From Kumtagia ephedrae (GTDB lineage: Bacteria; Pseudomonadota; Alphaproteobacteria; Rhizobiales; Rhizobiaceae), in NCBI RefSeq assembly GCF_003012745.1, contig NZ_PXYK01000007.1, positions 1 to 64,000 on the forward strand: a DNA stretch of 64,000 bases, in the 5' to 3' direction. The notes under the pieces were generated by a model, which saw nothing but the letters and a program-made list of their open reading frames with translations, ran no database searches and had not been told where the DNA came from. Shown piece by piece: positions 1 to 8,063 of this stretch (positions within the stretch are counted from its first letter, which is position 1; every line of letters begins with the position of its first letter). The position numbers and the translations under genes are program-made.

Positions 1-127
1 CCGACTTCATCCCCTCTCCATCCGCTCGAAAAACCGAACGGATGGTCGCAGAACGAACCAATGAGGGGGGTCAATTTTGGACGCCGATAACCCCGCCTAG
101 GGGGTCAACTTTGCACGCCGGTTCACA
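1..127. mobile_element. End of an IS21-like insertion element (partial)
   Basis: Two 21-bp direct repeats beginning GGGGGTCAA and ending ACGCCG lie at 66-86 and 100-120 and differ at two positions. Repeated blocks of this kind near the tip are the multiple terminal repeats typical of IS21-family ends, and this wording is familiar from the region after istB in rhizobial elements. The element probably stops at the CA dinucleotide at 126-127, because from about 128 the sequence reads open into the following gene. The transposase genes would lie left of the window, so the family assignment is an inference from the end only. Confidence 0.5.
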
Positions 128-1881
128 ACGCTGGACACAATCAGCGCAGATGCATTTTGGGATAGTCATCACGCCCGCGACTTGCTGATAGCCCTATCTA
201 CGAGGTGGAAGGCGCTCGGCATCCCTTCTCGGGCGGTAGTGGAGGCACGCCTGTTGGAAGGACCGCCCCGCTGGTATGAAGAGAAGGATGAGCAGTTTTT
301 CGAGAGGCGGGCTTGGTCGATTGCAAACCGGCTGACGTGGCTTCGCAACCAAGGATGCGAGTTCAAATTCGACTTTGATAGCGTCATAGCTCAGCTTCGT
401 GTCGAAGCTCCAAAGTGGAAGCCCGAGTTCGCGCAACGCGCTGCCGAGTCACTTGAAGGAAGGTCTGGACTGGTACGCACGGAAACAGAGCATTCGGGTT
501 TGGAAGGCATACCAGTTGACGCCATCCTCACGACGGCGCTGGAGCTTTCGGGGCAGAGAGGTGAGCACTTTGTCGAGTACGCGCCGTTCGCGGGATTGTC
601 CGCTGCTCAACCCGTTCGAGCGTTCGCTGCGCTGCGATTGGAGGCCAAGTATGGACGATTTCCGGAATGGGCATGGCGCGCATTCCTCAACCCCGATCGG
701 CGGAAGGATGATCCCGATAGGTTCACAGCGTACTTGGCTGAGCGAATTACCCGTTACACTCCAGAAGCGCTTAGCGGGATTCTACGACCAATCTGCGACT
801 GGATTCAAAAGTCGGCAAAGGTCCTTGCAACTCGCTACCCCGAGCTGTTTCGATGGCTGATCTCGGCGGCAACAGCGGCGTTGGCGTTGCAATCCGATGA
901 GAGTGCAACGTCCATTGTTCGAGGGAAGAAAGAGCCGGACTGGACGATGGAAGCGATAAACTCACCGACAGGAGATATCGCAGAAGCTCTGTTTGATGAT
1001 CCTGTCAAGAATGACCTTTTGGCAGGTCAACGCTTGCCGAAAGTGTGGTCCGTAATGGTTGAGTCGCTTCTTGCACTTCCCGGCGACCTTCGCCGCCACG
1101 CAATCGTGATCTTCTCGCACCAGCTAAGTTGGTTTCATGCAGTGGATCCTCTTTGGACCCAGGAAAACTTGCTTTCAATTTTAGAAGGCGAATCCGACGA
1201 CGATCGGCAGGCGCTTTGGGCAGGTTTCCTTTGGGGGGGAATGTTCAAGGTCAAGAGTTCTTCGCTCGCCTCAAGCCGCATCTCCTACGGATGGCCTCTT
1301 CGCAGCGTTTGGAAAAGAGAGGCCACACCGCCGCCGTGAGCGGTCTGATCTTGTCGGCGTGGACGCTCACTGACGACGCCGGAACAAAGTGGGTCACGGA
1401 CGACGAACTTCGCTCTCTCCTAATCGACTCGAATGACGACATCCGCACCCAAATTCTCTGGCAAGTCAAGCGTTGGGCGTCGGAGAACAGGGAGAAATGG
1501 GCGACGCAGCTCATTGATCTACTGCAAAATGTCTGGCCGCGTCACCTTGCGGCGAAATCTGGAATCGTGTCGGCGCGCCTGTGCGACATCGCCTTTTCGG
1601 ATGCTGAACATTTCGCTGAGCTTTCCGCCATCATACTCCCCCTGTTGACGCGGGTTGATTCCGACCGGCTGTCTCTCCCAGAATTGAGACGATCGGGCGG
1701 CGGCATCGTAGACAACCATCCTCGCGAAACGCTGGCACTTCTCCATGCCGTGCTTCCAGATAATGTTAGCGCTTGGCCCTACGGAATCGATAAAACCCTT
1801 GCGCGACTTGACGAGGCCGACGCGACGCTTCGTCACGATGAACGTTTGATTGAACTTAAACGCCGGTGGGACTCTAGGTAA
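128..1881 (+). pseudogene. Truncated, frameshifted large protein, C-terminal part (possible SIR2/STAND-type defence protein tail)
   Basis: Two overlapping frames form one broken gene. The first is open from position 101, just after a TAG inside the insertion-element end, and runs to 1339. The second carries the homologous continuation to 1881. They join at a run of seven G at 1233-1239, where one extra G would restore a single product (..LWGGNVQGQEFF..). The combined piece is about 580 residues, helical, with no visible catalytic motif, signal peptide or membrane segment. No start codon with a ribosome site is seen: the frame stays open back to the insertion-element end, so the 5' part seems to have been removed by the insertion. 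The segment around WFHAVDPLWTQENLL recalls C-terminal helical domains (DUF4020-like) of large bacterial SIR2 or NTPase defence proteins. That is a recollection, not a search result. GC is lower than in the core genes downstream, which fits accessory DNA. Confidence 0.5.
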
Positions 1882-1991
1882 TCCGTGTACGCTTATTGCG
1901 AATTGAGCCGGCCGGGGAACCAGGCAGACTCGGTGCGACTCAATGAGAACAGCTTCTGGCGCAGCCAGTAACCCCAGCAGCCCGCCGCAAA

Positions 1992-2735
1992 AAAGGGGAT
2001 AGCCCACCACCCCTCCCCGCCAAAAACCCCAGCAATTTCAATCCCACCTACCTAAAATCGCCGGCCTTTTATCCCCGCCCCAAAAACCTCCGCCATACTG
2101 CTTGCCATCACCCTCACGGGAACACGGGTCATGAACCGGATGATCGTGGAGGGGACGGCGCCGGGTCGGCCGCGTGACGGTGCGCGGCTGGCGAGAGCTG
2201 GAGACCCGGGCCCCAGCCGCGAAGGTCGCGCGAATGCGGGCTAGCGGACGGGCAAGAACGCCGGCGGGGCGCGTCCGTCGCGCCACGTAAAAGAATAAAG
2301 AGGCTCGGCCTCGCGCCCCGCTTCCCACCTTCAATGGCCAGACTGCAACCGCAGGGCGTGGCGAGGATGAAGCGCGCGCCCCTGAAAGGAGATTTTCATG
2401 GTCGGCATGGATGACGACGATTTCGGCGGCGACGACCGCTGGCACTACATGACCCCCGACATGCGCGAAATGTTCGCCGACGCGCTGCGGCTTTCCGCCA
2501 CCGTCGCCGGCGCGCCGCGGCGCTGCCGCCGCAAAGCCTGCAAGTCGAGCGGGCGCTGCCGCCTGAAACTCGACCCGAATGGCGACGGCGTCTGCCCCGG
2601 CGGCATGACCGAGCAGACGGCCAGGGAGGCGGCGATGATGATCGTCTTCGCCATGAACCTGTGGGAGAAGCACACCGGCATCCCGCTGCGGGAGGGCGGT
2701 CGCTTCGCCTGGCCGAAATGAACGACGGGCGGCGA
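1992..2735 (+). repeat. Long direct repeat, left copy (flanks the ars block)
   Basis: This stretch of about 740 bp matches 6772-7506 in the same orientation. It starts at AAAGGGGATAGCCCACC and runs through a non-coding leader, a ribosome site and the 107-aa gene to just past its stop codon. Within it, 2118-2204 is identical over 87 bases to 6898-6984, although the coding parts have diverged to about four fifths identity in protein. The part before the gene (1882-2397) holds no convincing gene; a short frame starting at 2131 ends differently in the two copies. Confidence 0.85.
2398..2721 (+). CDS. Conserved hypothetical protein, 107 aa, possible metal-binding cysteines (left paralog)
   Basis: I do not recognise a named family. 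The start ATG follows a strong ribosome site (AAAGGAG, 5 bases before). The product is soluble: an acidic N-terminus (MVGMDDDDFGGDDRW), a helix around TPDMREMFADALRLS, then a basic cysteine cluster with C42, C47, C53 and C65 (CRRKAC, GRC, GVC), and a C-terminal helix with MTEQTAREAAMMIVFAM. The cysteine spacing could bind a metal ion. A second copy lies at 7169-7492, about four fifths identical; the three-cysteine core is kept and the second copy gains one more cysteine. The downstream neighbour is the arsenic operon on the opposite strand. Confidence 0.75.
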   Translation: MVGMDDDDFGGDDRWHYMTPDMREMFADALRLSATVAGAPRRCRRKACKSSGRCRLKLDPNGDGVCPGGMTEQTAREAAMMIVFAMNLWEKHTGIPLREGGRFAWPK

Positions 2736-2923
2736 CGTCGCGGCAGGCGCGCGCCCTTCTCCCCGTCCCAAGCTTGTCTAAGGATTATGGGGAGAAGGTG
2801 CGGGCAGGCGGATGCGGGCCCCCTCACCCCGACCCTCCTTCAAAAAGCGCTGCGGCCTAGTGTTCGCCGGCATGTCGCCCCGCGGCGTTTTGCCCGAGAC
2901 GGTCGCTTCCGCCCAGTTTCGGG

Positions 2924-4111
2924 CTAGGAAACCGCCTTCAGCTGCCCGACAGTGACAAAGGCCACCACGGCAAGCAGGCCGAGTACGGCCGTTGCTGCCA
3001 GCGACGGGGTTACCCCGGCCTCGGCCATTCCAAGGGCCAATGCGAAGGGCGCGACCGCCGAAACCACCAGCCGGGCCGAAGAGACTTTGCCCTGCAGCCT
3101 GCCGTACCCATCACTTCCGAACAGGTGCAACGGCAAGGTCCCGACAACGATGCTGAACAGGCCGTTGCCGAGACCGAACAGGATCGCGAAAATTGTCGCG
3201 CCAAGCAGCGACGGCGCCGTCAGAGCCAGCACAATGACCCCCACCGGCATCAAGATGGCGGCGATCACCGCCAGAACGACCGGCGACAGGTTGCGGCCGA
3301 ATACCATGTTGATGACACGGCTCGCCACCTGCGACGGACCGAACAGCGATCCGACGATTGCCGCCGATGCACCCAGCCCGAGGCCCGCCAGCAGCGGTAC
3401 CATGTGGACCAGGATGGCGGCGGCGACCAGCGACTGCAACGCGAAGCCGACAACCATCAAGACAAAGCCCCTGCGCCGGTGCTCCGGGGGCAGCCTGCCG
3501 GCCGCCGTTACCGGCGCTCCGTCGGCGCGCGCACGGCTCAGCGTCAGGCCGCGTGACAGCCAGCCATGCAGCGGAACGCATACGATCAGATTGAGGCCGG
3601 CAAAGACCAGGTAGATCTCCTGCCAGCTAAGGTGATGATGCAACGCCGTGGTGATCGGCCAGAACGCGGTCGAGGCGAACCCGCCGATCAGCGTGAGATA
3701 GGTGATGGAACGAGGCGCCGTCTGCGGTCCGAGTTGCACCAGGAGCGCAAAGGCGGCGCCGTACTGAACGAGGTTGGATGCTACCTCCACGCCGATCAGT
3801 GCGGCAACGAAGAAGGCTGCGTTGGGTGCGGCAGCGCAGGCAACGAGCGCGGCGGCCGCCAGTATCGATCCGGCGGTCATCATGCGGCCCGCGCCATGCC
3901 TGTCGATCATGCGCCCGAACCACGGCGCGATCAGGCCGCCGACCAACAAGGCGGCGGAAAGTGCTGCGAAGACCCACTCCTTTGACCAGCCAAGATCCCT
4001 GGCCATGTCCGGCGCCAGGATGCTGAAGCTATAGTAGAGCGTGCCGTATGCGATGATCTGTGTGATGCCGAGCGCAACGATTGCCGCGGTCGGAGCCCGC
4101 TTTGTGCTCAT
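2924..4111 (-). CDS. MFS transporter of the arsenic operon (ArsK-like)
   Basis: A 395-aa major facilitator with about twelve hydrophobic segments and the central basic loop (residues about 190-212) usual between the two halves. The loop after TM2 (PWFGRMIDRHGAGR) is the classic MFS motif A. It is the last gene of arsR-arsC-acr3-MFS, 13 bp after acr3, so it is very likely arsenic-regulated. MFS proteins in ars operons include ArsK (exports several As and Sb species) and ArsJ (exports 1-arseno-3-phosphoglycerate, with a partner GAPDH). No GAPDH gene is present here, so an ArsK-like role is the better guess. Substrate is inferred from context only. Confidence 0.75.
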   Translation of the reverse strand: MSTKRAPTAAIVALGITQIIAYGTLYYSFSILAPDMARDLGWSKEWVFAALSAALLVGGLIAPWFGRMIDRHGAGRMMTAGSILAAAALVACAAAPNAAFFVAALIGVEVASNLVQYGAAFALLVQLGPQTAPRSITYLTLIGGFASTAFWPITTALHHHLSWQEIYLVFAGLNLIVCVPLHGWLSRGLTLSRARADGAPVTAAGRLPPEHRRRGFVLMVVGFALQSLVAAAILVHMVPLLAGLGLGASAAIVGSLFGPSQVASRVINMVFGRNLSPVVLAVIAAILMPVGVIVLALTAPSLLGATIFAILFGLGNGLFSIVVGTLPLHLFGSDGYGRLQGKVSSARLVVSAVAPFALALGMAEAGVTPSLAATAVLGLLAVVAFVTVGQLKAVS

Positions 4112-4124
4112 CAGACATTCACGC

Positions 4125-5180
4125 TCAGGCGCCTGTCCAGCCTTCGGCGCGGACCGCTTGCCCGCGCTCGTACCAGCCTTTGCTTCTGTTGACGATCCAA
4201 ACCACCGACAGCATCACTGGAACTTCAACCAGCACTCCGACGACGGTAGCAAGTGCTGCACCAGAACTGAAGCCGAAGAGGCTGATGGCGGCGGCGACGG
4301 CGAGTTCAAAGAAGTTCGACGCTCCGATCAATGCCGAGGGACCGGCCACGCAGTGCTTCTCGCCGGAAGCGCGATTGAGGAGGTATGCGAGGCCCGCGTT
4401 GAAATAGACCTGGATCAGGATCGGTACCGCCAGCAGCGCTATGATCGTAGGATGAGAGATGATCTGCTCGCCCTGAAAGCCGAACAGCAGGATGAGCGTC
4501 GCCAGGAGAGCCGCAAGCGACATCGGCTGCAGCGTCCGCAAAAGCGCCTGGAGCGCCGCCTCCCCGCCTTTCGCCAACAGGTGCCGGCGCAGGAATTGGG
4601 CGATCGCCACGGGGACCGCGATATAGAGGACGACCGAGAGGACGAGAGTGTCCCACGGGACGGTGATCGCCGACAGCCCGAGGAGCAGCCCGACGATCGG
4701 CGCGAAAGCAAGAACCATGATGGCGTCGTTGAGGGCCACCTGAGACAGGGTGAAATGAGGCTCGCCCTTGGTCAGATTCGACCAGACGAACACCATCGCC
4801 GTGCAAGGGGCGGCGGCCAGGATGATCAATCCCGCAACATAGGAGTCGATCTGGTTCGCCGGCAGATAGGGCCGGAACAGCCAGCCGATGAAAAGCCAGC
4901 CGAGCAGAGCCATGGAAAACGGCTTGACCGCCCAGTTGATAAAGAGCGTAACCCCGATACCCCGCCAATACTGGCCGACGTCCCGCAAGGCCGCGAAGTC
5001 GATCTTGAGCAGCATCGGAATGACCATCAGCCAGATCAGAGCCGCTACAGGGATATTGACCTTGGCAATCTCAGCCGCGCCGATCGACTGGAAGAAGCCT
5101 GGAAACAGATGTCCGAGCGTCACGCCTGCAACAATGCAAAGCGCGACCCAAAGGGTCAGGTATCGTTCGAAAGTCGACAT
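4125..5180 (-). CDS. acr3: Arsenite efflux permease, ACR3 family
   Basis: This 351-aa inner-membrane protein exports arsenite. It has about ten membrane segments, the usual family length, and the conserved motif APCTAMVFVWS near residue 124, with the cysteine required for arsenite transport. The conserved TLFINWAVKPF segment of the family is also present. It starts 3 bp after arsC on the minus strand and is followed closely by an MFS transporter, so arsenate reduced by ArsC is exported by this pump. In rhizobia the gene is also called arsB, although it is unrelated to the E. coli ArsB family. Confidence 0.95.
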   Translation of the reverse strand: MSTFERYLTLWVALCIVAGVTLGHLFPGFFQSIGAAEIAKVNIPVAALIWLMVIPMLLKIDFAALRDVGQYWRGIGVTLFINWAVKPFSMALLGWLFIGWLFRPYLPANQIDSYVAGLIILAAAPCTAMVFVWSNLTKGEPHFTLSQVALNDAIMVLAFAPIVGLLLGLSAITVPWDTLVLSVVLYIAVPVAIAQFLRRHLLAKGGEAALQALLRTLQPMSLAALLATLILLFGFQGEQIISHPTIIALLAVPILIQVYFNAGLAYLLNRASGEKHCVAGPSALIGASNFFELAVAAAISLFGFSSGAALATVVGVLVEVPVMLSVVWIVNRSKGWYERGQAVRAEGWTGA

Positions 5181-5183
5181 GGC

Positions 5184-5711
5184 TCAGCTTGCGTCCGTCG
5201 GCTTCGCGGTCGCCCCGTCCTGACGGCCGATAACCTTCAGGTGGTGCTCCATTGCCATGCGATCGATCGAAGCGTGCGGCAGGTTGAGAAACGCCATGAT
5301 CCGGTTCTTCATGAACCTTGCAGCCGTGCTGAAGGCGCGTTCCTTCTCGATGTCGGTACCCTCGACATTGGAGGGATCCTCGATTCCCCAATGCGCCGTC
5401 ATCGGCTGACCGGGCCAGACCGGACAGGCTTCGCCGGCCGCGTCGTCGCAGACGGTGAAGACGAAGTCCATTTCGGGTGCGCCAGCCACCGCGAATTCGT
5501 CCCATGCCTTGGATCGGAAACCTTCGGTAGGATAATCGAGCGCGGCGAGCACCTTCAGGGCGAAAGGGTTCACTGAACCTTTCGGCTGGCTTCCGGCGGA
5601 ATAGGCGTTGAAGCGCCCTGCACCTTCCTTCTTCAGAATGCTCTCCGCCAGGATGGAGCGCGCAGAATTCCCGGTGCAGAGAAACAAGACGTTGTAGACG
5701 CGGTCGGTCAT
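5184..5711 (-). CDS. arsC: Arsenate reductase, low-molecular-weight phosphatase type
   Basis: A 175-aa cytoplasmic enzyme that reduces arsenate to arsenite. The N-terminus has the phosphatase P-loop LFLCTGNSARS (C-x5-R type), so it belongs to the LMW tyrosine phosphatase fold and not to the glutaredoxin-linked E. coli ArsC. Further on, DFVFTVCDDAAGEACPVWPG carries the Asp and the two extra cysteines expected of thioredoxin-coupled enzymes. The extended C-terminal tail after residue 140 is longer than in the smallest family members. The start overlaps the arsR stop (ATGA), which implies translational coupling. Confidence 0.93.
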   Translation of the reverse strand: MTDRVYNVLFLCTGNSARSILAESILKKEGAGRFNAYSAGSQPKGSVNPFALKVLAALDYPTEGFRSKAWDEFAVAGAPEMDFVFTVCDDAAGEACPVWPGQPMTAHWGIEDPSNVEGTDIEKERAFSTAARFMKNRIMAFLNLPHASIDRMAMEHHLKVIGRQDGATAKPTDAS

Positions 5712-6061
5712 TGCACGATGTCCCTGGTTGGTACGCAGCAGGAGGCGGCGTCGACGACGGGAGAACAGATCTCGGGACGGCCGGAACAGCAGTCCTCCAT
5801 CAGAAAGCGGATCAGGCCGCTCAGAGCGTCATATTCGGCGCTGTAGATAATCGATCGGGCATCGCGGCGGGCGCTGGCAAGTCCCGCCCGCTCCAATTCC
5901 TTCAGATGGAAGGACACGTTGGAAGCCGACACGTCCGCCTTCTCCGCGATCACCCCGGCGGCCAGGCCATCGGTGCCGGCGACAACCAGCATGCGCAGGA
6001 CGCGGAGTCTGGTTTCCTGGGACAAGGCACCGAAGGCAGCCAAGGCTTGACGCTCATCCAT
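5708..6061 (-). CDS. arsR: Arsenic-responsive repressor ArsR
   Basis: A 117-aa winged-helix repressor of the ArsR/SmtB family. The recognition helix is SASNVSFHLKELERAGL (residues 46-62). The E. coli-type CVC site is missing. Instead a C-terminal cluster with C91, C92 and C99, plus C108 and C109 near the end, resembles the Acidithiobacillus-type ArsR in which As(III) is bound by C-terminal cysteines. It is the first gene of the minus-strand ars operon and divergent from a DUF6428-like gene. The 42-bp gap contains a palindrome that is a likely operator, so it probably controls both directions and itself. Confidence 0.95.
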   Translation of the reverse strand: MDERQALAAFGALSQETRLRVLRMLVVAGTDGLAAGVIAEKADVSASNVSFHLKELERAGLASARRDARSIIYSAEYDALSGLIRFLMEDCCSGRPEICSPVVDAASCCVPTRDIVQ

Positions 6062-6068
6062 ATTTCGA

Positions 6069-6097
6069 TAATCCTTGAAGTGTTGAAATGAGGATTA
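6069..6097. promoter_or_regulatory. Candidate ArsR operator
   Basis: Perfect 7-bp inverted repeat TAATCCT/AGGATTA (6069-6075 and 6091-6097) separated by 15 bases, in the only 42 bp between arsR and the divergent gene at 6104. Its position and the two short TTGAA repeats between the arms fit an ArsR-family dimer site acting on both promoters. Binding is inferred. Confidence 0.5.
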
Positions 6098-6103
6098 AAC
6101 GAG

Positions 6104-6646
6104 ATGAACGCGCTTGGCAACGACAAAGCACTGATCCTTTCAGATTCTGATGAGGTGACCATAGGCACTCTGCTCGATGCGCTGTCCCGCCGTCCTGCCG
6201 ACCGCCTCACCTTTCGCTACGGCGGGCGTCCGATCCGGAAGGGTTATCATGTGACCGAGGTCAAGGCCGGCAGCTTCGCTGCCCTTGATTGCGGCGCCAA
6301 TCCGGAGGCCTGGACGGAGATCTTCGTGCAACTTTGGGACGCTGACGACGCGCCCGAGCAGATGACGGCCAAGAAGTTCGCGGCGATCATCGGCAAAGTC
6401 GCAGACCACGTGGCCCTCGACAGGGGCGCGAAACTGACCTTCGAGGTGAGCGACGGCGTCGCGCCTATGCAGCTTCATCGTGCGGCAAGCCCTGCACTGA
6501 ATGAAGGCGAGATCGTCATCGAGCTGTCGCCGCGCCCGGCCAGCTGCAAACCACGCGACCGGTGGCTGGAATCGGAAGGGCGTTCATGTTGCGGCGCCTC
6601 GGATCAGCCTCAGCCGTGTTGCGGCCAAGGGTCTGCCGGTGACTGA
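6104..6646 (+). CDS. DUF6428-like protein beside arsR, cysteine-rich tail
   Basis: A 180-aa soluble protein transcribed away from arsR across a shared 42-bp control region. I recall similar proteins near ars genes in rhizobia (DUF6428), but its activity is not known to me. The N-terminal 145 residues form a mixed alpha/beta domain (TIGTLLDALSRRPADRLTF.. and VIELSPRPAS). The last 35 residues contain C148, then the pairs SCCG and PCCG, a plausible As(III) or metal-binding tail. Promoter sharing with arsR suggests arsenite induction and a role in arsenic handling, perhaps as a chaperone or sensor. Confidence 0.65.
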   Translation: MNALGNDKALILSDSDEVTIGTLLDALSRRPADRLTFRYGGRPIRKGYHVTEVKAGSFAALDCGANPEAWTEIFVQLWDADDAPEQMTAKKFAAIIGKVADHVALDRGAKLTFEVSDGVAPMQLHRAASPALNEGEIVIELSPRPASCKPRDRWLESEGRSCCGASDQPQPCCGQGSAGD

Positions 6647-6771
6647 ACCATTGTCCGTCATAACTGCGCCACAACCTCTTGGCGGCGCGAATGCTCGCCA
6701 GATTTTCCGCTGTCGCCAATGGCGTAAAATCACTGCGTGGCTTGCACTCCATCGCCAGGAGAGCACTCCAG

Positions 6772-7506
6772 AAAGGGGATAGCCCACCACCCCTTCCCGC
6801 TAAAAACCCCAGCAATTTCAATCCCGCCCACCAAAAATCGCCGACCTTTTATCCCCGCCCCTCAACACTCCGCCATACTGCTCGCCATCGCCCTCGCGGG
6901 AACACGGGTCATGAACCGGATGATCGTGGAGGGGACGGCGCCGGGTCGGCCGCGTGACGGTGCGCGGCTGGCGAGAGCTGGAGATCCGGGCCCCAGGCGC
7001 GACACCCGCGGCGCTAGCGGACGGGCAAGAACGCCGGCTGGGCGCGTCCGTCGCGCCAGATAAAAAAATAAGAGGCTCGGCCTCGCGCCCCGCTTCCCAC
7101 TTTCAATGGCCAGACTGCAACCGCAGGGCGTGGCGAGGATGAAACGCGCGCCCCGATAGGAGGTTTTCATGATCGGCATGGATGACGACGATTTTGGCGG
7201 CGATGGCCGCTGGCAGTACATGACCCCCGACATGCGCGAGATGTTCGCCGACGCGCTGCGGCTTTCGGCGAGCAACAGCGGCGCGCCGCAGCGCTGCCGC
7301 CGAAAAGCCTGCCAGCGCTCCGGCCGCTGCTGCGTGAAGCTCGACGCCGAGGGCGACGGCACCTGCTTTGGCGGCATGACCGAGCAGACGGCGAAGGAGG
7401 CGGCGATGATGATCGTCTTCGCCATGACCCTGTGGGAGAAGCGCACCGGCATCCCGCTGCGCGACGGCGCGCGGCTCGCCCTGCCGAAATGAGCGACGGG
7501 CGGCGG
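6772..7506 (+). repeat. Long direct repeat, right copy (flanks the ars block)
   Basis: Second copy of the segment at 1992-2735, same orientation. The non-coding leader (6772-7168) is at least as conserved as the gene, with 6898-6984 identical base for base to the left copy. Small length differences occur (for example the shorter stretch around 7001-7020). The bases between DUF6428 and this repeat (6647-6771) hold nothing I can identify. Confidence 0.85.
7169..7492 (+). CDS. Conserved hypothetical protein, 107 aa, possible metal-binding cysteines (right paralog)
   Basis: Paralog of the 2398-2721 product with the same length and layout: acidic start MIGMDDDDFGGD, helix TPDMREMFADALRLS, cysteine cluster with C42, C47, C53, C54 and C65, and helix MTEQTAKEAAMMIVFAM. 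The ribosome site ATAGGAGG sits 5 bases before ATG. Roughly 22 of 107 residues differ by eye. This copy is next to the 59-aa gene and minEDC, so it is probably the resident one. No function recognised. Confidence 0.75.
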   Translation: MIGMDDDDFGGDGRWQYMTPDMREMFADALRLSASNSGAPQRCRRKACQRSGRCCVKLDAEGDGTCFGGMTEQTAKEAAMMIVFAMTLWEKRTGIPLRDGARLALPK

Positions 7507-7828
7507 CTTGCCTGTCCCTGTTGGCAAGCAGTTGCTCGCCCCCCACTCCGGCTCGCTTCGATCGCTACCTCGCCTCCGACGCCAGGGCATATGCACATGT
7601 CGGCAGCAGAGTTGTGGTGGGCAGAAACGTCTTCGCCGGCTTTGACTTCGTCGTCGCCGACTCGAAGCTACAAAGCCGAGGCGGCACGAAACCCGGCTCA
7701 AAACCGATGGCCGGGATGTGTGAATGCGGTAGCGATCGACGGGGAGCGGTGGCCCGAAGGGCCGGAGAGAGGGGCGACCGGCGACTGCGGTCTGTCGTCA
7801 GGACCGCGCGCCGGCAACCGGCCTCGCC
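7507..7828. other. Intergenic stretch without a recognisable gene
   Basis: About 320 bases after the right 107-aa gene. The only structure noticed is a hairpin with arms GCTTGCC/GGCAAGC at 7506-7512 and 7523-7529, without a T-run. It may end transcription of the 107-aa gene weakly. Nothing else is seen. Confidence 0.4.
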
Positions 7829-8008
7829 TCAGGCGGCCGTCTCGCGCGGCGCCGCGTGGGAAACTCCGGCGGCCGCCTCGCACACCTCGACATGCTTCGC
7901 CAGCGCTTCCTTGGAAAGCACCGCGCTGATGGTGCAGATGTCGCGGTTCTGGAATTTCGGCATCCGCTGGAGCTCCTGGAGCCGCGTCAGAAGTGCGCCA
8001 CGGGTCAT
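7829..8008 (-). CDS. Small conserved-looking protein, 59 aa, after minE
   Basis: A short gene: ATG at 8008 preceded by a strong ribosome site (GAAGGAGACGAGAC). The product begins MTRGALLTRLQELQRMPKF, continues QNRDICTISAVLSKEALAKHVEVCE and ends with RETAA. It is mostly helical with two cysteines and no membrane segment. It begins 55 bp after minE on the same strand, so it may be cotranscribed with minCDE. Function unknown. The good ribosome site and clean codon use make it more than a chance frame. Confidence 0.6.
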   Translation of the reverse strand: MTRGALLTRLQELQRMPKFQNRDICTISAVLSKEALAKHVEVCEAAAGVSHAAPRETAA

Positions 8009-8063
8009 GTCTCGTCTCCTTCTCGGTCTTGTAGGTTTCCTTTGCGCCCGGGATCGGGCGCCG

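Noticed and set aside
2131-2241. Possible small protein MNRMIVEGTAPGRPRDGARL in both repeat copies
   Set aside because: The downstream part differs in frame and stop between copies and there is no ribosome site; base identity better fits a non-coding element.
2924-4111. Calling the MFS transporter ArsJ
   Set aside because: ArsJ works with a GAPDH encoded beside it, and no such gene is present.
4041-5576. 511-codon open frame on the plus strand opposite acr3 and arsC
   Set aside because: It is the antisense shadow of clearly recognised genes, with low-complexity Arg/Gln/Asp-rich sequence and no ribosome site.
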